Part shown: piece after piece, positions 34,461 to 42,546 of the stretch
Layout of the letters: the number at the start of each line of letters is the position of its first letter
How positions within the stretch are numbered: position 1 is the first letter of the stretch
NCBI RefSeq assembly: GCF_965218915.1
Contig: NZ_OZ244708.1
Span: 3,162,001 to 3,226,000 of the forward strand
Origin: Novosphingopyxis sp965218915
Lineage (GTDB): Bacteria > Pseudomonadota > Alphaproteobacteria > Sphingomonadales > Sphingomonadaceae
DNA: 64,000 nt
Direction of reading: 5' to 3'
Notes under the pieces: model-generated
The model's database searches: none
Told to the model about the DNA's origin: nothing
The model's input: only the letters and a program-made list of their open reading frames with translations
Position numbers and translations under genes: made by a program

Positions 34461-35152
34461 CTGCCATTCCATTTCCCATCCAATTTTCTGACTTTGCTGC
34501 TTACTTCCTGAAGCATAGCTCAATGCGTGAGGCGGTCTGGCGTGAATCATTAAATGAAGCTCTGCCCAGCGGTGTCGGACGGGGTTCTTTAGGCTCAGTC
34601 GCCGTTGCTCTTGCGACCGCGCGACCAGATGAGGCTGTAGCCATTGGGGCATTTAAACAGGATGACGCAAACCATCAGCGTCATCGCGAGATTTAGGGCG
34701 AAGGCCTGTGTGATGGACAGATCTTGCAGCGTGTTTCGTCTCCTGTTTTGGGAGCGGAGACCATCCCAGCTCAACAGGCGCCAAGTCTCCAGGCGGCGGC
34801 CGCGATCACCGTGGACGGCGCAGCCGGTAACGGCCGCACGCACATGTGTAGCGGACCCTTAACCGGTTGAACGCAATAGACCGCTGACCGGACCAAGGAT
34901 CAGCGCTTCGAGACCGCGGTGGTATTCGTTATCTGCAGGAACGGCCGTTAATGTCAGATACTGCCATTGCTTCACGGCCGGAAATTGGGACTTTTAGGAC
35001 CGTCCATTTTTCACGTGGGCGTCTAAATTGCTGACCTTGATAAAGGTGGCGCGATCCGCACGATTTTCCCTCATTGAGCGTTTGGCGGATTTGGAAGCGG
35101 TTATTCTAAAACACGAATACGGCAACGTCTGGCCTAACGATGTCCTTCGATG
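34461..35152. other. Intergenic stretch with a possible very short gene
   Basis: Nothing firm. A minus-strand frame (34843 to 34595) ends with LSITQAFALNLAMTLMVCVI, then LFKCPNGYSLIWSRGRKSNG: a plausible 40-odd-residue single-helix membrane peptide from around 34730, preceded by GGAGACG. The rest (34850-35150) shows no reading frame or repeat I can name. Confidence 0.3.
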
Positions 35153-35551
35153 TTAACGCGCGCCGAAACGCGCCTTGGCTTCGTTGGTGAAGGGTTCGTA
35201 TAGTGAGACGGCGGTTCCTTCGGGGTCGCGAAATTGGAACGTCCTGTTGCCCCAAGGCATGGTCATCATGTCATGGATTAGGGCAACCTTGTCCTTTAAC
35301 CGGCCAAAGTCCTTGTCAATGTCTTCAACCTGGAACTCGATGCAAGCGGTGCGGTTCGCACCGGGTTCGGCACTTCCTTCTTTCCACTGGGAAACGGTTT
35401 CCGCAGCCCCGATGGCGAGGGTCGCACCAGACGTCACGATTTCGGCGAATACAGGTGCGAGCCATTCCGCCTGCTGCCCTGTGACCATTTCGTAGAATGC
35501 GACCATGGTCTTGATGTCAGCCGCAATGATGCGAACGGAAGCGAGCTTCAT
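35153..35551 (-). CDS. VOC-family (glyoxalase/bleomycin-resistance-like) protein
   Basis: 132 aa with the two beta-alpha-beta-beta-beta modules of the VOC fold: VRIIAADIKTMVAFYEMVTG at the start and FEFRDPEGT-like QFRDPEGTAVSLYEPFTNEA near the end. Metal ligands are not obvious enough to assign a reaction; relatives bind or isomerise toxic small molecules. It is divergent from the WYL regulator and shares an exact palindrome with it. Confidence 0.87.
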   Translation of the reverse strand: MKLASVRIIAADIKTMVAFYEMVTGQQAEWLAPVFAEIVTSGATLAIGAAETVSQWKEGSAEPGANRTACIEFQVEDIDKDFGRLKDKVALIHDMMTMPWGNRTFQFRDPEGTAVSLYEPFTNEAKARFGAR

Positions 35552-35613
35552 GTAATTGTCCTTCTAATCTGCCGCAAATTGATGCTGCTTGCTGAAGTGC
35601 TTGTCGCATAAGG

Positions 35614-35637
35614 CTGCTGCCACCATTGTGGCAGCAG
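35614..35637. promoter_or_regulatory. Palindrome in the VOC/WYL divergent promoter region
   Basis: CTGCTGCCAC (35614-35623) and GTGGCAGCAG (35628-35637) are exact reverse complements with 4 bases between them. The site lies 13 bases before the regulator's ATG and about 60 before the VOC start. Its place between divergent starts makes an operator for the regulator more likely than a terminator. Confidence 0.6.
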
Positions 35638-35650
35638 GAGACACAAAGCG

Positions 35651-36337
35651 ATGCGCCGTGCCGATCGCCTTTTTCAGATCATACAAATCCTTCGTCGGTC
35701 GACTCGGCCTGTGACGGCGGTCGCGCTCGCGGAGGAACTCGAAGTTTCGAAGCGCACGGTCTATCGAGACGTCGCCGACCTGATCGGGCAGCGCGTTCCT
35801 GTCGAGGGGGAAGCGGGCTTTGGTTACGTGCTCGGCGCGGGTTACGACATGCCGCCGCTCATGCTGACGCCCGATGAAGTGGAGGCGGTTGTGCTCGGCG
35901 CGCAATGGGTGGCGAATCGTGCTGACAAGGTGCTGGCTAACGCGGCGCTTGACGTCGTTGCCAAGCTTGCCGCCGTTCTTCCCGAGCACCTGCGCATTTT
36001 CGTGGCCGAGCCCAGCGTTGGCGCTGAACCCTCGCTTGAGGTCCAAGAGGAAGATATCGATTCTTCGATGATTAGATCGGCGATCCGCAGTGGCGAGGGG
36101 ATACTGATGCGCTATCGCAGCGAAGCTGGCGAGGAAACCGAGCGGACGATATGGCCGGTGCTCCTCGGCTATGCCGAAACCAGCCAATTGCTGATCGCAT
36201 GGTGCGAATTGCGTGGGGATTTTCGGCACTTCCGGATTGAACGGATCATGCAAATGGAGACGCTCAGTGAAGGCATTGGAATAAATCAACGTGAATTGCG
36301 GCGCCGCTGGGGAAGGTGGAGGGCGGAGCATCTTTAA
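35651..36337 (+). CDS. YafY-type regulator (HTH_11 plus WYL domain)
   Basis: 228 aa. The N-terminal winged HTH (RADRLFQIIQILRRSTRPVT, then AVALAEELEVSKRTVYRDVA) is the HTH_11 type; the WYL domain covers about 135-215 (RYRSEAGEETERTIWPVLLG, then YAETSQLLIAWCELRGDFRH). Many such proteins repress or activate an adjacent VOC/glyoxalase-like gene; the pair here fits that habit. WYL domains may bind nucleic acids or other ligands. Confidence 0.9.
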   Translation: MRRADRLFQIIQILRRSTRPVTAVALAEELEVSKRTVYRDVADLIGQRVPVEGEAGFGYVLGAGYDMPPLMLTPDEVEAVVLGAQWVANRADKVLANAALDVVAKLAAVLPEHLRIFVAEPSVGAEPSLEVQEEDIDSSMIRSAIRSGEGILMRYRSEAGEETERTIWPVLLGYAETSQLLIAWCELRGDFRHFRIERIMQMETLSEGIGINQRELRRRWGRWRAEHL

Positions 36338-36566
36338 TGCGGTTAACGTCTGACCGTAAACGTCAGTTTGCTAATTATTTCTTATCCCAAATTCCATTCG
36401 TTGACCCTGCGCGAGAACCGCCGCTATCGAAATGCCCAAGTTGGTCTTTGCTCGTCCGCCTTGTCCGGCGTCAGAACATTTGGCACAGATGGCTGCCTAA
36501 ATTAGCGGAGCGTGGGCCTCGTCTGGGCTTTGTCATTTAGGCGGCGATGCGACTGCTCGACCAGCC

Positions 36567-36690
36567 TTATGACCTCCAGCTGCTCGGTTGCGGGATACCT
36601 CATCCGTCATCGCCCCCATCCGCCAGTATGCTTTTTTTAAGCAGACGGTTCTCTAACGTCAGGTCGGCGACACAGGCTTCCAAGGTGGCC
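36567..36690 (-). mobile_element. IS3-family relic (orfA/orfB junction)
   Basis: The minus strand contains MRYPATEQLEVIRLVEQSHR and, before it, the GCTTAAAAAAAGC frameshift region and a GGCGGATGGGGGCGATGACGG stretch nearly identical to the one at 30870-30910. The rest of the element is absent. Only about 120 bases remain. Confidence 0.65.
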
Positions 36691-36816
36691 ATTTGCGCCA
36701 GTTACAACCATCATTGCTTACTACTATCGGCGATATCAATAATCAGATAGCAACGGAAATCATCGGTATCAAGTTGCGAGTAGCGCCGCTAACGCGCTCC
36801 GTGCTATCTGGCGCTT

Positions 36817-37476
36817 ATGTCCAAGACTCATAACTCTACCCGAATTACCAACGCTCGGGAACGAATCCTTAGTGCCGCGCTTGCGCTGCTGACCGAAGGG
36901 GGACGGGACGCGCTGACGACACGCGCCGTGGCTGAGGCGGCGGATGTGCAGGCACCGATAATCTATCGTCTGTTCGGCGACAAAGCCGGATTGCTCGACG
37001 CCGCTGCCGAATATGGATTGGCGTTGTATGTAGCGGACAAGTCAGCGCATACGCTGGCGACCGATCCTCTCACAGACCTGCGCGAAAGCTGGGACCGGCA
37101 TATCGCATTCGGCCTCGCGAATCCGGCCCTGTTCGCGATAACGAGCGGCGAGTTACGGCAGGGACCATCTTCACCAGCAGCGGCAGCGGGCATGGAGACT
37201 CTGCGCAGCAGGGTTAGCCGAATTGCACGCTCCGGCCTGCTTAAAGTATCGCAAGAGCGTGCCGTATCGCTTCTCCATGCCATTGGCACCGGCGCAATCC
37301 TTACCCTACTCAACACGCCCGAAGACGAACGTGATCTCGATCTTGCAATCGCAGCGCGGGAGGCCGCGATCGCCGCAATCACAAACGGCGAAGCAGCGAC
37401 GGAAAAAAGCGCCGCCACTTCAGCGACAACGCTTAAAGCTCAGCCGCTAGATGAAACTGTCCTCCAACGCATTTGA
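36817..37476 (+). CDS. TetR-family regulator
   Basis: 219 aa. HTH at about residues 10-60: RERILSAALALLTEGGRDAL, then TTRAVAEAADVQAPIIYRLF and GDKAGLLDAAA. The C-terminal domain resembles TetR_C_13-type proteins, with an Ala-rich low-complexity tail (AATEKSAATSATTLKAQ). No operator or partner gene is visible: upstream is an IS3 relic and downstream about 260 bases without genes. The target may be elsewhere or lost to the IS. Confidence 0.87.
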   Translation: MSKTHNSTRITNARERILSAALALLTEGGRDALTTRAVAEAADVQAPIIYRLFGDKAGLLDAAAEYGLALYVADKSAHTLATDPLTDLRESWDRHIAFGLANPALFAITSGELRQGPSSPAAAAGMETLRSRVSRIARSGLLKVSQERAVSLLHAIGTGAILTLLNTPEDERDLDLAIAAREAAIAAITNGEAATEKSAATSATTLKAQPLDETVLQRI

Positions 37477-37736
37477 AATGCAATCAAATGCGGTAGGTAG
37501 GCCAGGGTAAAAATGCGCACCTTAGGACTTGGCCAAAAGGCCGAGAAGCAGCCCACCCCATGACAGAATTTGCCAGTCGGAAATCTGCACGAAACACGCA
37601 CAAGACAACGACTTGCCGAATCTAGTTTTATGGCGCCTACATGCTAATGTCGTTAAGTTGCGACGAGGCAGTGGTCGACCACGTTGCTAGTCGCCGATAA
37701 AGTGCTGTCACGTCAATTGAGGGGGGGGCGATAGCT

Positions 37737-37967
37737 ATGACGATCGCAGAATCGCTGCGCATTAAGTACGGCCTGGATCGCTTGCCGACCAATCCGGAAA
37801 TCGCTGAGTGGCGACGGGTCACCGAGAATCTCATCCGCGAGGGCGAGCCGGCCGAGAAGGCAGGGGACTTGGCGGCGCAATACAATTTGCCCGGCTACAA
37901 GACACACGTCTTCAAAACGGAGGCGGATAGCATCGAGGCGTTGCTGCGGGCGCTGGCGCAAAAGTGA
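37737..37967 (+). CDS. 76-residue protein, paralogue of the gene at 38528
   Basis: Mostly helical and acidic: MTIAESLRIKYGLDRLPTNP, then EIAEWRRVTENLIREGEPAE. ATG 37737 has a purine-rich G-run about 8 bases upstream. The protein at 38528 shares the same plan: a Leu-Lys N-helix with 'K(Y/F)GL', 'P(T)..EIA.W', 'RGE.PE', and the ending ADSIEALLRALAQK or ADNILALLKALAAK. No known domain is recognised. Its stop is 18 bases from the next start (37985), or overlaps a possible GTG start (GTGA at 37964). Confidence 0.65.
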   Translation: MTIAESLRIKYGLDRLPTNPEIAEWRRVTENLIREGEPAEKAGDLAAQYNLPGYKTHVFKTEADSIEALLRALAQK

Positions 37968-37984
37968 CTCCTTGTGAGCAGGGA

Positions 37985-38434
37985 ATGATGATTGCCGGGG
38001 TGTTCGTGCCACAGGTCATTCTGTTAGCGCTGGCCGGTCTTTTCGGCGCCAGCATTCCAGTGCTGCTTGGCCGGTTCGTGCTCAGTCAGAAGGATCGCAA
38101 CGACAACGATCAGAAGCGATACGAGAATTCTCGGCAGCTGCTCGCCGACAGCGCAACCAATGCCACTGCATTGCAGGCCGCGCTAGGCAAGGCGCTAAAG
38201 AAGGCAAATCCGGGCGTCGACGACGTCGTTACAATCATGAACGCTGGCGCTGCCTATTTCGCCAATTTGCAAAGCATGGCGCAGGCAATCTTGGACGGTC
38301 GAGTATCGGAAAGCACACGAACTCAATCGCTCGTGCCCCGGATCGTTGATGCAATGGAGAAGAGCCTGCCGGCCTATTACGACGCGCTGACGCGTTTGTC
38401 CGAAGGTCGGAATTCCTTTTGCTGGCGAGTTTAA
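37985..38434 (+). CDS. Membrane-anchored coiled protein between two paralogues
   Basis: 149 aa from ATG 37985 (GAGCAGGG just before it; GTG 37964, overlapping the previous stop, is an alternative). The N-terminal 30 residues form one hydrophobic helix (MIAGVFVPQVILLALAGLFG, then ASIPVLLGRFVL), followed by a charged helical part (SQKDRNDNDQKRYENSRQLL) and an amphipathic helical end. Possibly a single-pass inner-membrane protein. I do not recognise the family. Confidence 0.6.
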   Translation: MMIAGVFVPQVILLALAGLFGASIPVLLGRFVLSQKDRNDNDQKRYENSRQLLADSATNATALQAALGKALKKANPGVDDVVTIMNAGAAYFANLQSMAQAILDGRVSESTRTQSLVPRIVDAMEKSLPAYYDALTRLSEGRNSFCWRV

Positions 38435-38527
38435 TGAAGAGAACTACGCCGAGCTTTTCTAAGTAGCTAAACAATTTGATCACACTGCTTGGTTGCGCAT
38501 TCGTCAGAAGCTAGCGGAGGCCAAATC

Positions 38528-38761
38528 GTGAACTTCGCCCTCAAGTTGAAAGTAAAATTCGGGCTCCGCTCCGACCCTACGTCGGAGCAAATCGCAGTTT
38601 GGTCTCAAGATGTGCTCGCCCGGATCGAACGCGGCGAGGACCCCGAGGAAGTCGCGCGTGAGGCCGCCTTTGCCCATTTTGAAGGCGTCGATCAGTGCCT
38701 CTACGCGTCCGAAGCTGACAACATCTTGGCCCTGTTGAAAGCTTTGGCTGCCAAAGACTGA
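38528..38761 (+). CDS. 77-residue protein, paralogue of the gene at 37737
   Basis: VNFALKLKVKFGLRSDPTSE, then QIAVWSQDVLARIERGEDPE and the C-terminal ADNILALLKALAAKD. GTG 38528 follows GGAGG by 7 bases. It shares the layout and several blocks with the protein at 37737 (about a third of residues identical). This flanking arrangement around a membrane protein suggests a duplicated cassette within the presumed defence region. Function unknown. Confidence 0.6.
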   Translation: MNFALKLKVKFGLRSDPTSEQIAVWSQDVLARIERGEDPEEVAREAAFAHFEGVDQCLYASEADNILALLKALAAKD

Positions 38762-38943
38762 TCGCCACGAACATGGGAACGTTGATCAAACCAAGCTTGG
38801 CGCCGCCAGCATTTTCGTTCATGAATCAAGTCCAACGGACCGCTAAGCGTCAGCTTTTGGCGATGGACCTGCCGTGAAACCGCCGTGCGGGACGGCCCCA
38901 ACTTTCGTCCCTCAAAGCCGCAAGAACTGACGGTCGCTTTTAA

Positions 38944-39819
38944 CTACACCGACGTGCCGAACGGCGACTTTCTTACGGGCGCAACTGGCATGGCATCCGC
39001 TGCCTCGGCGAGCAGGTAGTTGATATAGCTGCGCGTGAGATTGCAGTAGAGATGCGCTTCCTTGAGTGTGGGAGACACGTCGGCGGCCAATTGGGTGCCG
39101 TGGCGCACGCCGCCGCCGGTGGGCGACGAGAGAAAGCCGTGCATCTTGGTCATCCAGCCCAAGGCCTCGGCGAGCGGGCCGCCGCGGTGGTGATTGCGCA
39201 GGTTGCGGACGATTTCGTTGAAATACTTGCCCTCGATGGTGCCGGTCCCGGTATCTAGTCCCTGGAAGGCAGTGGCGACCGTCTCCAGCAGCCAAAGGAT
39301 TTCTTGGACCGCCGGTCGCGGCCGCTGCTCGAGAAGCAGCCGGTCCGCTTGATCGAGTGATGCGTGGATCAATTCTACGGCCTGCTCGGCAATGGATCGC
39401 TGCGGCGTTAGGACCGGAATCGGGATTTGAGGATTGCGAGGCATGAGGCCGGGCGGCCGCACTTCAAAGGGCGCGCCGTGGTCGAACAATATCTTGTTTA
39501 TGATGTCGACGTCGGGCAGGCCGATAGTGGGATGTTCGCGATGGACTTGCTCGCAGCCGTCCCAGAATGCCGCGATGAAGGTCGCGGCATTGTCGGCGGA
39601 GTTGCTCATGGCGTTCTGGAGATCGCCTATCGCCCAGCTTTCGTTGGAGCTCCAGCTGGCGCCGCCATTGAACTTCGCCTTGAAGAGCTCGAGGATTTCC
39701 CAACTAGACTCGGCCTGCGCCGCGATAGTGTGGATGAGCGAGTTGAAGGCATTTACGCCCTGTTGATCCAGTTCGCCTGGCGATCCGAAACGCCATTTTG
39801 CCGGTATGTTAAGACTCAC
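38944..39819 (-). CDS. Abi_C-like protein (abortive-infection family candidate)
   Basis: About 291 aa. The C-terminal half has ILWLLETVATAFQGLDTGTG, then YFNEIVRNLRNHHRGG, PTGGGVRHGTQLAADVSP and EAHLYCNLTRSYINYLLAEA, which resembles the Abi_C family (helical, with an invariant R-H-G near a small helix). The N-terminal half is a separate helical part of unknown family. I use GTG 39819, 10 bases after GAAGG; the frame is open from a TTG at 39834. It is divergent from the HEPN-RES gene, so both may be one system. The family call is tentative. Confidence 0.55.
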   Translation of the reverse strand: MSLNIPAKWRFGSPGELDQQGVNAFNSLIHTIAAQAESSWEILELFKAKFNGGASWSSNESWAIGDLQNAMSNSADNAATFIAAFWDGCEQVHREHPTIGLPDVDIINKILFDHGAPFEVRPPGLMPRNPQIPIPVLTPQRSIAEQAVELIHASLDQADRLLLEQRPRPAVQEILWLLETVATAFQGLDTGTGTIEGKYFNEIVRNLRNHHRGGPLAEALGWMTKMHGFLSSPTGGGVRHGTQLAADVSPTLKEAHLYCNLTRSYINYLLAEAADAMPVAPVRKSPFGTSV

Positions 39820-39988
39820 GGGCGGGACCTTCAAGGTAAGCTGACTTCAGGAGGCAGTGCCGGCATGATCATGCGCGAGACTGATGAACGCCTTCAATGC
39901 AGCAGACAGATTGCGGCCGCTAGGATAATAGGTGGCAAGCGGCGCCAGCGACGGCGTTCAATCTTCCAAAACCCATACCAGGTGGTCG

Positions 39989-41446
39989 ATGACTGACGAT
40001 GACGAGGAGCGTGTTGTATGCGCCGATTGCGTGGGCAATGCCTATCTCAAGGCAGAAATCACCGCGTGCGGCGACGAACGCGAGTGTTCTTTTTGCGAGC
40101 ATGAAGGCTTTGTCATACCTGTTGCTGAGTTGGCTCAGAAGGTTGGGACCGCCTTTGAGACCCACTATTTCCGAACCTTCAATCAGCCAGATGCATTCCA
40201 GTCCGCTATGCTTGGCGACCGCGAGAGTTCCTACGAATGGGAGCGCGAGGGCGAACCGGTTGTAGAAGCGATACAGGAAGCTGCCTCGATCGACGATGCG
40301 GTCGCGCAGGAAATCCTGGATATTCTCGCGGATGAGCACGGGGATTGGGACTACCAGGCGGCCGACGGAGAGTGTGAATTTGATCCGGACAGCTATTATG
40401 ACCGGAAGGGGCCTAATGACATCGAGTTCCAGCTCGAATGGCGCAATCTAGAGCGGTCTCTGAAGGGCGAGACACGCTATTTCAACAAGGTCGCAGAATC
40501 CTTCCTGGATCGCATCTTCACCGGGATCGATGGCTATGGCACGCGCGACGGACGCGGGGTGATCCGCCACGCCGGGCCTTTGACACAGCTAGAGCGCTTT
40601 AGCCGAGCACGCGTGTTCCATTCCGATTTGAAGCTAGGTCCCGCGCTTGAGCGGCCCGATCGAGACCTCGGACCGCCGCCTCCCAGTATCGCTCTCGGGG
40701 GCCGCATGAACGCCCATGGCGTCTCCTTATTCTATGGCGCGACCAGCGACGAGGCCGCTCTGTCCGAGGTCCGGCCACCCGTCGGCAGTCGCGCCCTGGT
40801 CGGCAAGTTCGATGTGATCAGACCGCTGCGCCTTCTTGATGTCGACGCGCTCCAATCGGTCTATGTCGAGGGCAGCATTTTCGATCCTGACTACATGGGG
40901 CGTCTCGAGCTTGCAAAGTTCATGGGGAGTCTCAGCGCGCGGATGACGATGCCGGTGATGCCCGAAGATGAACCGGCTGAGTATTTGATCACCCAAGTCA
41001 TCGCGGACTATCTGGCGGCAAATGAGGCGCTGAACATCGACGGGCTGCTATATCCCTCGGTGCAGCAGCGCGGTGGTCATCAGAATGTGGTGCTGTTCCG
41101 ACGCGCCTCTCGGGTCAAGAACGTCGATTTGCCGGAAGGCTCGACCGTCTCAGCGATGCTCGGCTCCTTCGACGAAGACGGTCCGTCTCCGTACTACTGG
41201 GTCTCGGAAGAGGTGCCACCTCCCGAACCGCCGAAGCCTGCGCCAGGTGGCACCTTTTGGCCGCCGCGCTACCTTGATCCCTTTGCCGAGCCGGACGACG
41301 ATCGCCAACCAGCGCTGGCGGTCGCCATCGACACTCTGCAGGTCCATCATGTCGAGAGGATCAAGATTAAGACGGAGACATTCGATGTGCGCAGATATCG
41401 GAGGGAAAAGCGCCCCTCCAAGCTAGGCGGTGCCCCTGACTTTTGA
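39989..41446 (+). CDS. HEPN/RES two-domain protein (putative NAD-degrading toxin)
   Basis: 485 aa. At the N-terminus a zinc-ribbon pair (VCADC and CSFC) is followed by a helical region matching the HEPN/RES N-terminal type. The C-terminal third is a RES domain: RMNAHGVSLFYGATSDEAAL, then SEVRPPVGSRALVGKFDVIR and LLYPSVQQRGGHQNVVLF. The Arg, Glu and Ser that name the fold are all present, as is the 'N(L/V)VLF' end. RES proteins hydrolyse NAD+. A proline/aspartate-rich tail follows. I start at ATG 39989; the frame opens 19 codons earlier. No Xre antitoxin is adjacent, unlike simple RES-Xre pairs. Confidence 0.8.
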   Translation: MTDDDEERVVCADCVGNAYLKAEITACGDERECSFCEHEGFVIPVAELAQKVGTAFETHYFRTFNQPDAFQSAMLGDRESSYEWEREGEPVVEAIQEAASIDDAVAQEILDILADEHGDWDYQAADGECEFDPDSYYDRKGPNDIEFQLEWRNLERSLKGETRYFNKVAESFLDRIFTGIDGYGTRDGRGVIRHAGPLTQLERFSRARVFHSDLKLGPALERPDRDLGPPPPSIALGGRMNAHGVSLFYGATSDEAALSEVRPPVGSRALVGKFDVIRPLRLLDVDALQSVYVEGSIFDPDYMGRLELAKFMGSLSARMTMPVMPEDEPAEYLITQVIADYLAANEALNIDGLLYPSVQQRGGHQNVVLFRRASRVKNVDLPEGSTVSAMLGSFDEDGPSPYYWVSEEVPPPEPPKPAPGGTFWPPRYLDPFAEPDDDRQPALAVAIDTLQVHHVERIKIKTETFDVRRYRREKRPSKLGGAPDF

Positions 41447-41793
41447 CGGCGATGCCGTGACTCGGAAGTTCCTCCTGCTTGTGAATGGCAGGTCTGGGCA
41501 TGAGCCGGCGTTCAGCGGTTAGGCCGGGAACGACGGCTTCGTCGCAGAGGCGGCCTTTCAGTCCATGCGACAGCATAGTCCGCTTTTTGGGACATCGTTG
41601 GTCAAGGGTGAATGACAGGGATTAGGGCGCGAAGCTGCCGTCGATGCTATGCTGAACGAATGGCAGCTTTCGGGGGCGCAGCTCGACCGTCGGAATGACC
41701 GGGATTAGAGCGCAAAGCTGACGTATATTGCCTTAACCGGATCGGAAGCATGTAGCACTACCATTGCGGTCGCAAACAGCCGGAGCGCACAAA
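41447..41793. other. Regulatory or non-coding stretch before the AlpA-type gene
   Basis: No gene is seen. It holds the 31-bp direct repeats described separately and is otherwise unremarkable. Confidence 0.4.
41611..41724. repeat. 31-bp direct repeats, 83 bases apart
   Basis: Copies at 41611-41641 and 41694-41724 share AATGAC-GGGATTAG-GCGC-AAGCTG-CGT with 4 differences in 31 bases. The spacing of 83 bases is eight helical turns, the same as between the two integrase-side repeats at 43912 and 43995. They lie upstream of the AlpA-type gene and may be sites for it. Confidence 0.6.
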
Positions 41794-42546
41794 TTGATCG
41801 AACTTTGGTCGCCATACGACGGCAGGCAAGATTTCGCCTCTGTCGGCCGCATATCTCTGATCAAGGCGTTCGCAAATGTGGTCCGACTTCGGCTCAATAT
41901 CGAGCCACACGAACTATCGTCAATCTTCGCCGCGCCGTCCGACGACGCAGAAAACGACTGTGGGAAGGATCTCGTAGGGGTCCAGGCCCACTATCTTGTC
42001 GACGATTTCCTGTCCGGTGCTGTCACCTCATTTGCTCGCCCAATCGGGGGCGGTGACGTTGTTACCATGCTGGCCAAGATGTGGGAGCTGGACGATTATA
42101 TGCCGCGCTTCGCTACTGGCGCACTTAATTTAGAACGCTGGTCAGACCCCGATGCAAAGCCAACGCATCATATTTTTGTCGATAAACAGCAGTTCGAGCA
42201 GTTTCTGATGAGTTTGCCTGCTGACGATGAATTGTCGGATTATCAGCTGCAGTGCTTAGCCGACCGTCGCCTTGCGATCATGCAGGGTCAGCAGAATGAG
42301 CGGGCCTCGGGCGACCCTTCTTTGGATGTGAACGGCGTTGTTGGGCTATCGGCAACTTCCAGTGTCCAGGACCGGCTGCTTGAGATGCAAAGCATTATCG
42401 CACTCTGCGGCTGCCAAAAGAGTAAGATCTACGCCATGATAAAGGGGGGCGAGTTCCCCCAGCAGGTGAGCGTGGGCGGAAAATCCTTGTGGTCGGAAAA
42501 GGAAATCAATCAGTGGGTCGAGCAACATAAGGACAAGCGCCCCTAA
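41794..42546 (+). CDS. AlpA-type regulator with a novel N-terminal region
   Basis: About 250 aa. The last 60 residues form an AlpA/excisionase-type HTH: LLEMQSIIALCGCQKSKIYA, then MIKGGEFPQQVSVGGKSLWS and EKEINQWVEQ. The first 190 residues (WSPYDGRQDFASVGRISLIK, IEPHELSSIFAAP) belong to no family I know. TTG 41794 is preceded by GGAGCG; a TTG 10 codons earlier is possible. AlpA proteins regulate prophage or island excision; the convergent integrase and shared stop (CTAA, 42543-42546, read as TAA on one strand and TAG on the other) support that. Confidence 0.75.
   Translation: MIELWSPYDGRQDFASVGRISLIKAFANVVRLRLNIEPHELSSIFAAPSDDAENDCGKDLVGVQAHYLVDDFLSGAVTSFARPIGGGDVVTMLAKMWELDDYMPRFATGALNLERWSDPDAKPTHHIFVDKQQFEQFLMSLPADDELSDYQLQCLADRRLAIMQGQQNERASGDPSLDVNGVVGLSATSSVQDRLLEMQSIIALCGCQKSKIYAMIKGGEFPQQVSVGGKSLWSEKEINQWVEQHKDKRP

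Larger units (their letters stand above)
33463..36552. repeat. 80-90-bp segment shared in inverted orientation (33470-33557 and 36463-36552)
   Basis: The minus strand at 33557-33470 and the plus strand at 36463-36552 share a GTCAGAACATTTGGCAC...AGCGGAG.GTGGGCCTCGTCTGGG block of about 85 bases at roughly 80% identity. In both places it borders an IS relic (IS5-type at the left, IS3-type at the right) and joins to GGCGGCGAT. The nature of the element is unknown; the span given covers both copies and the DNA between them. Confidence 0.6.
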
